Below are positions 42,863-51,408 of a stretch of 64,000 bases of DNA, piece after piece (position 1 is the first letter of the stretch; the number at the start of each line of letters is the position of its first letter). This DNA comes from Thiomonas arsenitoxydans (GTDB lineage: Bacteria; Pseudomonadota; Gammaproteobacteria; Burkholderiales; Burkholderiaceae_C). The stretch is taken from positions 186,001 through 250,000 of the forward strand of contig NC_014145.1 in assembly GCF_000253115.1 (NCBI RefSeq), written 5' to 3'. The notes beneath the pieces are model-generated. The model was not told where the DNA came from. It searched no databases and saw nothing but the letters and a program-made list of their open reading frames with translations. A program made the translations under genes and the position numbers.

Positions 42863-43257
42863 GTCATTCTCCGAGAGGCGCGTCATTGATCCGTTGGGTC
42901 TGGACATCACGCCTGGAGCGACTCGCCAGGCTGGAAGCAACCCAGTGACCTCTCACGGAGAAGGACGGCGTCGATGCAGGCAAGTTGATTGGTAAAGCGA
43001 GATGAAGCGCCGAGTTTTATTCCCCGCAACACGAAACCGCCATTGTCGTCGACCCGCCCCGCGTGGCGGTCAGGACACTCGGCACGGCCCGGCGTGTTAT
43101 TGCGAGCACTTGGCGCCCGCACCAAAAAATGTCAAACCACCCCGTTTTGGAGCGTCCTGCATCAGCCTGCGCACTCTGATGCGGCGCCGAGTTGAAGTGT
43201 TACAGATGAGAGCCAAACTTACACCAACACAGAGGGCCGATTCCTAGAATCGGCCGC
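42863..43257. other. Divergent promoter region between crp-like gene and second pot operon
   Basis: 395 bases without a supported gene. The only conspicuous structure is the palindrome at 43235-43255 directly before the ATPase gene. Confidence 0.4.
43235..43255 (+). promoter_or_regulatory. Palindrome over the probable -10 box of the second pot operon
   Basis: GGCCGATTC-CTA-GAATCGGCC is a perfect 9-bp inverted repeat two bases before the ATG at 43258. It includes TAGAAT (43245-43250), one mismatch from the -10 consensus and spaced so that transcription would begin at or next to the ATG. No ribosome site is present. It could be an operator, an RNA hairpin, or both. Confidence 0.5.
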
Positions 43258-44499
43258 ATGTCTCCTGCCCTGGCTTCCCGCTCGGCGCTGTTGGCCGAAC
43301 CTCCCGCTGAACCGCACGCCAGCCCCGGCGTGGCGCAGTCTTCGAGCGCGCGAGCGCAATCCGGCTGGAACCTGCAACTGGAACGGGTGAGCAAGACTTA
43401 CGGCGCGGCCAATGTGGTGGACGACCTGTCGTTGCACATTGCCGCGGGCGAGTTTTTCAGCCTGCTCGGTCCCTCGGGCGGCGGCAAGACCACCACGCTC
43501 AATATGGTGGGCGGCTTCGAGCTTCCCAGTCTGGGACGCATCCTGCTGGGCGGCGCGGACATCACGCAGTTGCCGCCGCACCGGCGCGACATCAACACGG
43601 TGTTCCAGTCGTACGCGCTGTTTCCGCATCTGAGCGTGACCGACAACGTGGCATTCGGCCTGCGCCGCAAGCGTGTGGCCGAGAGTGAGATCAAGCGCCG
43701 TGTAGGCGAGATGCTCGAACTCGTGGCGCTCACCGGGCATGAAGCACGTCGGCCCAGCCAGCTTTCCGGCGGGCAGCAACAGCGCGTGGCGCTGGCGCGG
43801 GCGCTGGTGAATCGTCCCAAGCTGTTGCTGCTCGATGAGCCGCTGGGCGCGCTCGATCTCAAGCTGCGCAAGCAGATGCAGATCGAGCTCAAGCGCATTC
43901 AGTCGGAGGTGGGCATTACCTTCCTGTTCGTCACCCACGATCAGGAGGAGGCCATGGTCATGTCCGACCGGCTGGCCGTGATGTCGGGCGGTCGGGTGAT
44001 GCAGGTGGGCGAGCCGCATGCGGTGTATGACCATCCGGCCAACGCGTTTGTCGCGACCTTCCTCGGCGCCTCCAATCTGCTCGATGGCGCGCTGCTGGGG
44101 GCGGATGGGGCGCATCAGCGCGTGCGTCTGAGCCAAGGCGGTGAGATGCTCGCCGCCACGCCCGTTGTGAACGCTGCGCCCAAGCAGGGCGAGCGGGTGC
44201 AGGTTGGCGTGCGGCCGGAAAAGGTGGTGCTGCACGCGCCCGGAGCCGATGTGCCTGCGGGCTGGAACGCCGTGGACGGTCAGGTTGATCTGGTGACCTA
44301 TATCGGCGTGAGCCATCAATACAACATCACGGTACAGGGCGGGGCGGCCTTCACCGTGGTGGCTCAGAACCTCGGCGCGGGCCCGCTCCCGCAACGCGGC
44401 GATGCGGTGCGGCTGGGCTGGCAGCCGCAACACACCTTCATGGTCGAACCGTCCAGCAGCAATGAAACGGAGCAAGAACATGGCACGCACACCCCCTGA
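43258..44499 (+). CDS. Polyamine-type ABC transporter ATPase (PotA-like)
   Basis: 413 residues. After about 38 unconserved residues comes a complete ABC domain: Walker [10 protein letters not shown], signature [15 protein letters not shown], Walker [14 protein letters not shown]-loop [11 protein letters not shown]-terminal TOBE domain follows (about 290-400). It is of the PotA/spermidine-putrescine subfamily. The annotated ATG has no ribosome site, so a leaderless message or a later start are options. Its last 20 bases overlap the binding-protein gene. It is the second polyamine importer ATPase in the window, besides PotG. Confidence 0.85.
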   Translation: MSPALASRSALLAEPPAEPHASPGVAQSSSARAQSGWNLQLERVSKTYGAANVVDDLSLHIAAGEFFSLLGPSGGGKTTTLNMVGGFELPSLGRILLGGADITQLPPHRRDINTVFQSYALFPHLSVTDNVAFGLRRKRVAESEIKRRVGEMLELVALTGHEARRPSQLSGGQQQRVALARALVNRPKLLLLDEPLGALDLKLRKQMQIELKRIQSEVGITFLFVTHDQEEAMVMSDRLAVMSGGRVMQVGEPHAVYDHPANAFVATFLGASNLLDGALLGADGAHQRVRLSQGGEMLAATPVVNAAPKQGERVQVGVRPEKVVLHAPGADVPAGWNAVDGQVDLVTYIGVSHQYNITVQGGAAFTVVAQNLGAGPLPQRGDAVRLGWQPQHTFMVEPSSSNETEQEHGTHTP

Positions 44500-45754
44500 T
44501 TCGGACGACGACGTCGATCTGCGCATCTCTCCCGCCCTGCTGCGCGGCCTCACGCAACCGCGGCTGTCACAGCAACTCGCCCTGAGCCGCCGCGGCTTTC
44601 TCACGGCGGCCGGCGCCACGCTGGGCTTGGCCGTGCTGGGCTTTCCCGATATGGCGCAGGCCGCTTGGGTCAAGCGCAGCCCGGCACAATGGGCGGACTG
44701 GTGGAAGGCGCAGAAGCCCACCAAGGATCTGGTGTTCGCCAACTGGCCGCTCTACATCGATGTCACCAAGGCGGGCAAGCACCCCACGCTGGAGATGTTC
44801 AGCAAGCAGACCGGCATCGCGGTCAAGTACCTGGAGCCGATTCAGTCCAACCCCGAGTTTTTCGCCAAGATCGAACCCTTGCTCAAGTCCGGCGAGGCCA
44901 CCGGCTACGACATCGCGGTGATGACCAACGACAGCTTTCAGTTCACCGAACTGCTGCAGCAGGGCTGGGCCATTCCGCTGTGGAAGGAGAGGCTGCCCAA
45001 TGTCTGGAAATACGCCGATCCCAGCATCCTCAACCCGGTGTACGACCCGCACAACACCTACACCACGGTCTGGCAGTCGGGCTTCACCGGCATTGGCTAC
45101 AACCCCAAGTTGACCAAGCGCGAGATCACCTCTGTGGCCGATCTGTGGGACCCGGCGTTCAAGGGCCATGTCGGTATGTTCAAGAACCCCACGCAATATG
45201 GCGACTTTGGCCTGCTCAAACTCGGCATCGACCCGGCCACGGCCACGGTCGAAGACTGGAAGAAGGCGGCGAAGGAACTGATGGCGCAGCGCAAGGAAGG
45301 CCTGGTGCGGCAGTACTACGACCAGAGCTACATCAAGGCGCTGGAGAGCGGCGATGCCTGGATTTCCATGGCCTGGTCGGGCGACATCTACCAGGCCAAC
45401 ACCCAGGGCTACAAAGACCTCAAGTTCATCATCCCGAAAGAAGGGGCGATGTACTGGCATGACAATATGTTCATCCCGCAGGGGGCGAAAAACCCGCTGT
45501 CTGCGCTGGAGTGGATGAACTTCTACTACACGCCGAAGATCGCCGGGCTGGTGGAAGACTATGTCAACTACATCTGCCCGGTGCCCGCGGCGCAGGCCTA
45601 CATCCGCGACGTGATCAAAGACCCGGCTGTGGCCGACAGCTCGCTGGTATTCCCCGACAAGGCGATGATGGCCAAGGCGCGTAATTACTACGTGTTCAAG
45701 GACTACGCCGAGTTCCAGGAATACCTGCGCATCTTCAATCCGGTGGTGGAGTGA
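44480..45754 (+). CDS. Polyamine-type ABC binding protein exported by Tat (PotD-like)
   Basis: 424 residues from the ATG at 44480. An N-terminal extension of about 35 residues precedes a twin-arginine signal (LSRRGFLTAAGATLGLAVLG) ending AQAAW. The mature part is a type II periplasmic binding protein of the PotD/PotF family: LVFANWPLYID, IAVKYLEPIQSNPEFFAK, GYDIAVMTND, WISMAWSGDIYQAN. Tat export implies folding before export, unlike PotF with its Sec signal. The ligand is probably a polyamine or related amine. It overlaps the ATPase gene and is followed by two permease genes. Confidence 0.85.
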   Translation: MARTPPDSDDDVDLRISPALLRGLTQPRLSQQLALSRRGFLTAAGATLGLAVLGFPDMAQAAWVKRSPAQWADWWKAQKPTKDLVFANWPLYIDVTKAGKHPTLEMFSKQTGIAVKYLEPIQSNPEFFAKIEPLLKSGEATGYDIAVMTNDSFQFTELLQQGWAIPLWKERLPNVWKYADPSILNPVYDPHNTYTTVWQSGFTGIGYNPKLTKREITSVADLWDPAFKGHVGMFKNPTQYGDFGLLKLGIDPATATVEDWKKAAKELMAQRKEGLVRQYYDQSYIKALESGDAWISMAWSGDIYQANTQGYKDLKFIIPKEGAMYWHDNMFIPQGAKNPLSALEWMNFYYTPKIAGLVEDYVNYICPVPAAQAYIRDVIKDPAVADSSLVFPDKAMMAKARNYYVFKDYAEFQEYLRIFNPVVE

Positions 45755-45758
45755 GGGC

Positions 45759-46658
45759 GTGAGCGCCACCCCCGCACCTCCCGGGAGCGAGCGGCGGTGG
45801 CGCTGGTCGCGCGCCGCCGCGCCCTACTTGCTCAGCCTGCCGGCCTGGGCCTATTTGCTGCTGTTTTTCATCATTCCGCTAGGGGCCATGCTCATGCTCT
45901 CGGCGGCCACGGGCGATCCGATCAGCGGCTACACCTACACCGGGCACTACGTCGAGTTCGTTCGCGCGATTCATCGCTATCACCGCCAGTTCATCCGCTC
46001 GTTTGAGTACGGCGCGGTATCCACCGTGATCACTTTCGCCATTGCCTACCCGGTGTCGTACTGGATCGCGTTTCATGGCGGGCGGCACAAGGCGAGCTAT
46101 TTGTTTCTGCTGCTGTTGCCCTTCTTCGTCACCTTTGTCATCCGCACCCTGGCCTGGCAGTTCATTCTGTCTGACCAAGGCATCGTGTTGGGCACGCTCA
46201 AGCACTGGGGTCTGCTGCCGCAAAGCGCGCACTTTCTGTCCACCGCACCCGCGGTGATCGGTGGCTTGGTCTACAACCGCCTGCCTTACTACGTCATGCC
46301 GTTGTTCGTGGCCTTGGAAAAGGTGGATCGTCGCTTGCTGCGCGCGGCGGAAGACCTGTACGCCAGCCCTTGGTCGGCTTTTCTACATGTGGTGTTGCCG
46401 CTGTCCGTGCCGGGCATCTTTGCCGGCTTTCTGCTGGTGTTCATCACCAACACGGGTGACTATGTGAATGCCGAGATCCTCGGTGGCCCTGGCACCCTGA
46501 TGGTGGGCAACATCATCAACAACAGCTTTTTCGTGGATCAGAATTACTCCATGGCTGCGGCGTTGTCTTCGTTGTTGCTGCTGTCCATGCTGCTGGTGAT
46601 TGCGCTGTATGCGCGCGTGTTCGGCACCGAAAGCATCCAGGACTATGCAGGTTCTTGA
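45759..46658 (+). CDS. Polyamine-type ABC permease (PotB-like)
   Basis: 299 residues from a GTG four bases after the binding-protein stop. It has six membrane segments, and the EAA loop (LRAAEDLYASPWSAFLHVVLPLS) and the TGDYVNAEILGGPGT segment correspond to PotB/PotH. It overlaps the next permease gene by 14 bases, so both subunits are translated together. Confidence 0.87.
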   Translation: MSATPAPPGSERRWRWSRAAAPYLLSLPAWAYLLLFFIIPLGAMLMLSAATGDPISGYTYTGHYVEFVRAIHRYHRQFIRSFEYGAVSTVITFAIAYPVSYWIAFHGGRHKASYLFLLLLPFFVTFVIRTLAWQFILSDQGIVLGTLKHWGLLPQSAHFLSTAPAVIGGLVYNRLPYYVMPLFVALEKVDRRLLRAAEDLYASPWSAFLHVVLPLSVPGIFAGFLLVFITNTGDYVNAEILGGPGTLMVGNIINNSFFVDQNYSMAAALSSLLLLSMLLVIALYARVFGTESIQDYAGS

Positions 46659-47481
46659 AACCGCCAATCTGCCGCTGCCCATAGCCGCGCCGCGCGCACG
46701 CCGCGCCTGGGGGCTGCTGCTACTGCGCGCTTACACCTGGGTGGTCATCGCCTTCGTCCTGGTTCCCATCGTGGTCATGGTGGTGTACAGCTTCAACCAG
46801 ACGCCCAATGGCCGGGTGACGTTGTTCTGGCATGGCTTCACCACTTATTGGTACCGGCACGCCTTTGGCATCGCCGATCTGACATCGGCGCTGGTGCATT
46901 CGCTCGAGATCGCCTTCGGCAGTACGGCGATTGCGCTGCTGCTCGGCACGCCGATGGCGCTGGCCATGGGGCGCTGGCGGTTTCGCGGCAAGACGGTGTC
47001 TGACCTGCTGGTGTTCATCGATATTGCCGCGCCCTCGGTCGTCGTGGGGGCTTCGCTGTTGTCGTTTTTCATCGCGCTGAACGTGCCGCAGGGCCTGCTG
47101 ACCATCCTGATCGCGCATGTGGCGTTCGAATTGGCTTTCGTGGTGGCCGTGATACGCGCGCGGGTTTCCGGGCTGGATCGACTGCTCGACCGCGCCGCGG
47201 CCGACCTTGGCGCCACGCCCTGGCAGACCTTCCGATATGTCACCCTGCCGCTCATCCTGCCCGGCATCGTCGGGGCTGGGGCGCTGGCTTTCGGACTGTC
47301 GATCGACGACGTGATCATCACCAACTTCGTCGCGGGCCCCAAGCTGACTTTTCCGCTGTGGGTCTATGGCGCGGTGAAGATCGGCATTCCGCCGCAGGTG
47401 TTCGTGCTGAGCACGCTGATTTTTGTTGGCGGCCTGCTGCTCGCCGGCGTGAACTGGTGGGTCGCTCGCCGCAGCCCGTGA
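46645..47481 (+). CDS. Polyamine-type ABC permease (PotC-like)
   Basis: 278 residues from the ATG at 46645, within the end of the upstream permease gene. Six membrane segments, YSFNQTPNGRVTLFWHGF near the N-terminus, the EAA loop LDRAAADLGATPWQTFRYVTLPL and FGLSIDDVIITNFVAGP identify a PotC/PotI-type subunit. It ends 14 bases before the stop of the convergent short-chain dehydrogenase gene. Confidence 0.87.
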   Translation: MQVLETANLPLPIAAPRARRAWGLLLLRAYTWVVIAFVLVPIVVMVVYSFNQTPNGRVTLFWHGFTTYWYRHAFGIADLTSALVHSLEIAFGSTAIALLLGTPMALAMGRWRFRGKTVSDLLVFIDIAAPSVVVGASLLSFFIALNVPQGLLTILIAHVAFELAFVVAVIRARVSGLDRLLDRAAADLGATPWQTFRYVTLPLILPGIVGAGALAFGLSIDDVIITNFVAGPKLTFPLWVYGAVKIGIPPQVFVLSTLIFVGGLLLAGVNWWVARRSP

Positions 47482-47495
47482 ACGGGCCCCCGCGT

Positions 47496-48347
47496 TTATT
47501 TGCCGCCGCGACGCATGCGGTTGCGCCGGGTCATCGCTTGGCAGGGTTCGCAGTCGTCCTTGCGGGCCTTGCGGCCGTAGCGCCCGGCGTAGTGATCGAA
47601 CACGGCGCGCGGCACGATATGCAGGAATTTGCCCAGCCACCCCATCTGCCACGGAATGGTGACGTAGGCGCGACCCGCGTCGATGGCGGGCAGGGCGTGA
47701 CGCGCGAACTCGGCGGGTGAAATGAGAAAGGGCATGCGAAAGCGATTGCCCGCCGTCATGGGCGTTTCGATATAGCCGGGGCTGAGGGTGACGACTTTCA
47801 CGCCGCTGGGCCGCAGTTCCACGCGCAGGCTTTCGAGCGAGCGGATGAGGGCGGCCTTGCTGGCGCAATAGGCGGCGTGGCAGGGCAGGCCGCGAATCCC
47901 GGCCACGCTGGCGATGCCCACCAAAGCGCCGCTGCCGCGCGCGCGCATCGGCGCGATGAAGGGCGCCAGGGTGGCCAGCGCGGCGGCCCAGTTGATGTCC
48001 ATGATGTCGATAGCCACGTCGAGATCGTCGGCTTGCGACAGATCGACGCCGTGGCTGATGCCTGCATTGGCAATGACCACCTGCGGGCAGCCCCATTCGC
48101 GCAGCAGGGTGTCGGCCTCAAGGCGCAGGCGGTCGGTGTCGCGCACGTCGGCGGCGATGAGCCGCACGCGGGCCGCATCAGTCGGGTCGAGATGGGCATC
48201 GCGTGCGACTTGCTCCAGCAACTCGGCGCGGCGGGCGATCAGCACCAGCCGCCAGCCGCGCGCTGCATAAGCCGCAGCCAGCGCTGCGCCGATGCCGCTG
48301 GACGCGCCGGTGAGCAGCACGATGGGTGCGGGCGATGCGGCGGTCAT
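47496..48347 (-). CDS. Short-chain dehydrogenase/reductase
   Basis: 283 residues of the classical SDR family: cofactor motif TGASSGIGAALA, NAG in VIANAGISHG, catalytic Ser in GIASVAGIRG and YCASKAA (Tyr-x3-Lys). The C-terminus is unusual: a basic tail with a Cys-x2-Cys pair (CEPCQAMTRRNRMRRGGK). The ATG lies in the stop of lptC (ATGA), so it is translated with the lipopolysaccharide genes. The position suggests a cell-envelope or lipid substrate, but nothing in the sequence fixes it. In most Burkholderiales lptA and lptB would occupy this place. Confidence 0.83.
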   Translation of the reverse strand: MTAASPAPIVLLTGASSGIGAALAAAYAARGWRLVLIARRAELLEQVARDAHLDPTDAARVRLIAADVRDTDRLRLEADTLLREWGCPQVVIANAGISHGVDLSQADDLDVAIDIMDINWAAALATLAPFIAPMRARGSGALVGIASVAGIRGLPCHAAYCASKAALIRSLESLRVELRPSGVKVVTLSPGYIETPMTAGNRFRMPFLISPAEFARHALPAIDAGRAYVTIPWQMGWLGKFLHIVPRAVFDHYAGRYGRKARKDDCEPCQAMTRRNRMRRGGK

Positions 48348-48964
48348 GGCGCGGCTCCCGGTGGGGTCTGGCCCGGCACGATGACGGCTTTCACCCGCCC
48401 CTGCAGCAATGAAGTGCCCGCAATGCCGTTGAAATCCACCGCATTGCCGGAAAAAACGGTTTGCCCCTGCTGCACCACCGTGGGCCGGTTCGACTGCACG
48501 ATCTGCTGGTTGGGGAAGATATTGAGAAACTCGCTGCGTACGATCAGCGGGGCCTGATGGGGCACGCCGCTGCGCTGCACCACGGCCTGGCCGAGAAGCT
48601 GCACATTGCTGCCGTCTTTGTTGGATAGGCCGCGCAGCGCGCTGGCTGTGGTGACGATGCCCTGGGGGTTGACCGCACGCAGTTGCGGTGCCGTGATGTC
48701 GAAGGTGTCGGAGGCGGGCAGGTGCACCATCTGCGTGCCGCGCAAAACGGCGCTGAGCTGACCCTGGGGGTTGTAGCTCGCCGCAGAAAATCCGCGCAGC
48801 AGGTAGTCGGGCAGGTCGGAATGCGCCGCGCCGATTCGGGGGTTTTGCTCGGCGCGCATCACCACCTGCGCCACCCACCAGCTGAACGCGGCGGCAAGCG
48901 CCAGTAGCAGGACGGGCGTCCAGGCGCTGAGGCGGAGCCAGAACTGGCGCAGATTCATTCTCAT
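48344..48964 (-). CDS. lptC: Lipopolysaccharide export protein LptC
   Basis: 206 residues: one N-terminal membrane helix (WTPVLLLALAAAFSWWVAQV) and a periplasmic beta-jellyroll domain containing PDYLLRGFSAASYNPQGQL and the repeated strand pattern ending GTSLLQGRVKAVI. LptC is anchored in the inner membrane and passes lipopolysaccharide from LptBFG to LptA. The start at 48964 lies 13 bases after the kdsC stop. It overlaps the following SDR gene by four bases. Confidence 0.82.
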   Translation of the reverse strand: MRMNLRQFWLRLSAWTPVLLLALAAAFSWWVAQVVMRAEQNPRIGAAHSDLPDYLLRGFSAASYNPQGQLSAVLRGTQMVHLPASDTFDITAPQLRAVNPQGIVTTASALRGLSNKDGSNVQLLGQAVVQRSGVPHQAPLIVRSEFLNIFPNQQIVQSNRPTVVQQGQTVFSGNAVDFNGIAGTSLLQGRVKAVIVPGQTPPGAAP

Positions 48965-48977
48965 GTCGGTGGGGGCT

Positions 48978-49661
48978 TCAACGCGAACTGGGCAGCACGG
49001 CGCCGGGCTCGGCCAGGGTGCCGCTGATGGCATCGTGAGGGCGGCCGGCCTTGGTGCTGTCAGGCGGCGGTGTGTGCGGCTTGCCGTCGAGCGCATCCTG
49101 CAGCAGGGCGGCGTAGGCGCCGCGCGCCATCAGCAGCAGATCGCAGACTTCGCGCACCGCGCCGAGCCCGGCGGGGGCGCGGGTGATGTGGCTCACGCGG
49201 GCCAGCACCTCGGCGTGGCTTTGCGGCGGCGCAGCGCTGAAACCCGCCCGGGCGATCAGGGCGAGATCAGGCCAGTCGTCGCCGATGATGGCCACTTGCT
49301 CCCAGCCCAGCTCGAGCTGGTCGAGCAGGCTCTGGGCGGCGGGCAGCTTGGCGCCGCTGCCCAGCACGCTGTGTTGCAGGCCGAGTTCGGCGCTGCGCGC
49401 GCGCAGCGCGGGGCTGTCGCGCCCGGAAATGACGACGGGCTCGATGCCTGCGCTCATCAACAGCTTGAGGCCGTGGCCGTCGAGGGTGGAAAAGCGCTTG
49501 AGCTCTTCGCCCTGCGCGCCATAAAGCAGGTCGCCGGGGGTGAGCACGCCGTCCACGTCGAGCAGCAGCAGTCGCACATCGAGCGCGGCGAGTAGGAGTT
49601 CGGGCTCAAAGGCGAGACGGGGTGTGGCGTCGCGGGGTGTGGAATCGATAGGCGGGTTCAT
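48978..49661 (-). CDS. kdsC: 3-deoxy-D-manno-octulosonate 8-phosphate phosphatase
   Basis: 227 residues from the ATG at 49661 (a GTG at 49676 is the alternative). HAD-family motifs: LLLLDVDGVLTPG (nucleophile Asp), VISGRDSPALRAR, the Lys in GSGAKLP and IGDDWPDLALI. This compact HAD without a cap is KdsC, which removes phosphate from KDO-8-P in lipid A core synthesis. The protein has C-terminal and N-terminal extensions longer than usual (about 25-40 residues each). It lies between kdsD and lptC, the usual neighbours. Confidence 0.87.
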   Translation of the reverse strand: MNPPIDSTPRDATPRLAFEPELLLAALDVRLLLLDVDGVLTPGDLLYGAQGEELKRFSTLDGHGLKLLMSAGIEPVVISGRDSPALRARSAELGLQHSVLGSGAKLPAAQSLLDQLELGWEQVAIIGDDWPDLALIARAGFSAAPPQSHAEVLARVSHITRAPAGLGAVREVCDLLLMARGAYAALLQDALDGKPHTPPPDSTKAGRPHDAISGTLAEPGAVLPSSR

Positions 49662-49682
49662 GGCGGATTTGTTCACACCCTC

Positions 49683-50681
49683 TCAGATCACTTTGGCGGC
49701 GAACAGGTCGTGCATGTTCAGCGCGCCGACGGGCTTGCCTTGCGCATCGACGACGAGCAATTGGTTGATGCGGTATTGCTCCATGAGTTGCACCGCTTCG
49801 ACGGCGAGCGCGTCCGGGCCTATGGTGTGCGGCTGCGGGTGCATGGCCTGCTGCGCTTGCAGGGTGTTGAGGTTGGCGCCCTTTTCGATCAGGCGTCGCA
49901 GATCGCCGTCGGTGATGATGCCCGCCAGCACGCCGTGCGCATCGACCACGGCCGTCATGCCCAGGCCCTTGCGGGTGATTTCCATCAGCGCGGCGGTGAA
50001 CGGCGCCTCTTCCGTCACGCTGGGCACGGCCTCGGCGCTGCGCATCACATCGCGTACATGGGTGAGCAGTTTGCGCCCCAGGCTGCCGCCGGGATGGGTG
50101 CGGGCGAAATCTTCGGGGCCGAAGCCGCGGGCGTCGAGCAGGGCGACGGCCAGGGCGTCACCCAGGGCAAGCTGGGCGGTTGTGCTGGCGGTTGGCGCGA
50201 GGTTGAGCGGGCAGGCTTCTTGTTCGACGGCGCAATCGAGCAGGATGTCGGCATGCCGCGCCAGGGTGGAGTCGGTGCGGCCGGTCATGCTGATGAGCGT
50301 GGCGCCCAGGCGCTTGACCTGCGGCACGATGCGGGTGAGTTCTTCGGTCTCGCCGGAGTTGGACAGGGCGAGGAACACATCGTCGCGCGTCACCATGCCG
50401 AGGTCGCCATGGCTGGCCTCGGCCGGGTGCACGAAATAAGCCGGCGTGCCGGTGGAGGCGAAGGTGGCCGCGATTTTTCGGCCCACATGCCCCGATTTGC
50501 CCATGCCCGACACCACCACGCGGCCGCCGCTGCGCAGGATGCACTGCACCGCCTGCGCAAATGCGCTCGACAGCGGCGGCGCGGCCAAGCGCTCACGAAG
50601 GGAAAGCAGGGCGCGGGCTTCGATGTCCAGGGTGTCGCGCGCGAGTTGAACCGCGCGCTCAGGCGAGTAGGGGGTGTGCAT
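49683..50681 (-). CDS. kdsD: D-arabinose 5-phosphate isomerase
   Basis: 332 residues. An SIS sugar-isomerase domain (about residues 35-180; VVSGMGKSGHVGRKIAATFAST, HPAEASHGDLGM, SNSGETEEL) is followed by two CBS domains (about 210-330). This is the KdsD/KpsF layout. The enzyme turns ribulose 5-phosphate into arabinose 5-phosphate, the first step to KDO. It is the first gene of kdsD-kdsC-lptC-SDR. A partial dispersed repeat sits between its start and the response regulator gene. Confidence 0.9.
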   Translation of the reverse strand: MHTPYSPERAVQLARDTLDIEARALLSLRERLAAPPLSSAFAQAVQCILRSGGRVVVSGMGKSGHVGRKIAATFASTGTPAYFVHPAEASHGDLGMVTRDDVFLALSNSGETEELTRIVPQVKRLGATLISMTGRTDSTLARHADILLDCAVEQEACPLNLAPTASTTAQLALGDALAVALLDARGFGPEDFARTHPGGSLGRKLLTHVRDVMRSAEAVPSVTEEAPFTAALMEITRKGLGMTAVVDAHGVLAGIITDGDLRRLIEKGANLNTLQAQQAMHPQPHTIGPDALAVEAVQLMEQYRINQLLVVDAQGKPVGALNMHDLFAAKVI

Positions 50682-50719
50682 CAGCGGCAGTATAAAAACC
50701 GCGGCGCGTTCTGTCTGAT

Positions 50720-50768
50720 AGCGCCGCCAGACCTACCGCTGCGCGTCAGGCCCCCCCGAGGGGGGCGG
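50720..50768 (+). repeat. Dispersed repeat, copy 2 (partial, 49 bp)
   Basis: AGCGCCGCCAGACCTACCGC through GCGTCAGGCCCCCCCGAGG is a diverged copy of the first half of the element at 57642-57804. It lies a few bases beyond the response regulator's stop codon (minus strand), a position consistent with use as a transcription terminator; the GC-rich CCCCCCCGAGGGGGG core can form a hairpin. Confidence 0.6.
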
Positions 50769-50772
50769 CGGT

Positions 50773-51408
50773 TCAGCTCACGATGCCCTGATGCATGGCG
50801 TAGCGCACCAGATCGGCGTCGTTGTCGAGGGCGAGTTTGTGCATCAGCCGCGTCTTGTGCGTGCTCACCGTTTTGCAACTGATGTGCAGTTCGTCGGCGA
50901 CCTGATTGACCGATTTGCCTTCGACCAGCCGCATGAACACCTGCATCTCCCGGTCGGAAAGACGGGCGTGGGGTTCTTCCGCCGCCTCGCCCTCGTTCAT
51001 ATAGTTGGCCAACTGCTCCGCCACGCCGGGCGTCAGGTAACGTCCGCCGTGCACGACCTTTTGAATAGCCTCTACCAGCACGTCGGGGCTGCAACCCTTG
51101 GTGAGATAACCTGCCGCGCCGCCGCGCAGCGCGCGCAGCGCAAACTGTTGCTCGGGATGCATGCTCAGAATCAGCACCGGCAGGTCGGGGTGCATGAGCT
51201 TGATGCGCTTGAGCAGATCGAGTCCGTTGCCTTGGGGCATGGACAGATCGAGCAGCACCACGCTCCACGACTGATCGCGGATGGATTGCATGGCGCGGGC
51301 GAGATCGCCGCACCAGACCGCCTGCATGTCGTTGGAGCCGAGAAAGCGCGCAAGACTTTCGCCCAGCAGCGCATGGTCGTCGATGATGAGTACGCGCAAC
51401 TCATCCAA
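50773..51408 (-). CDS. NarL/FixJ-type response regulator
   Basis: 211 residues if begun at TTG 51408, which has GGAG seven bases upstream within the end of the kinase gene; an ATG at 51453 would add 15 residues with a poor ribosome site. The receiver domain (VLIIDDHALLGESL, phospho-Asp in VVLLDLSMPQGN, Lys in GYLTKGCS) is followed by a LuxR-type helix-turn-helix (LSDREMQVFMRLVEGKSVNQVADELHISCKTVSTHKTRL). It is the partner of the overlapping kinase gene. Targets are unknown; the lipoprotein locus divergent from the kinase is the nearest candidate. Confidence 0.88.
   Translation of the reverse strand: MDELRVLIIDDHALLGESLARFLGSNDMQAVWCGDLARAMQSIRDQSWSVVLLDLSMPQGNGLDLLKRIKLMHPDLPVLILSMHPEQQFALRALRGGAAGYLTKGCSPDVLVEAIQKVVHGGRYLTPGVAEQLANYMNEGEAAEEPHARLSDREMQVFMRLVEGKSVNQVADELHISCKTVSTHKTRLMHKLALDNDADLVRYAMHQGIVS

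Noticed and set aside
42989..43195. 68-codon plus-strand frame in the gap before the second pot operon
   Set aside because: No ribosome site, and low-complexity Arg/Ser/Pro content typical of non-coding GC-rich DNA.
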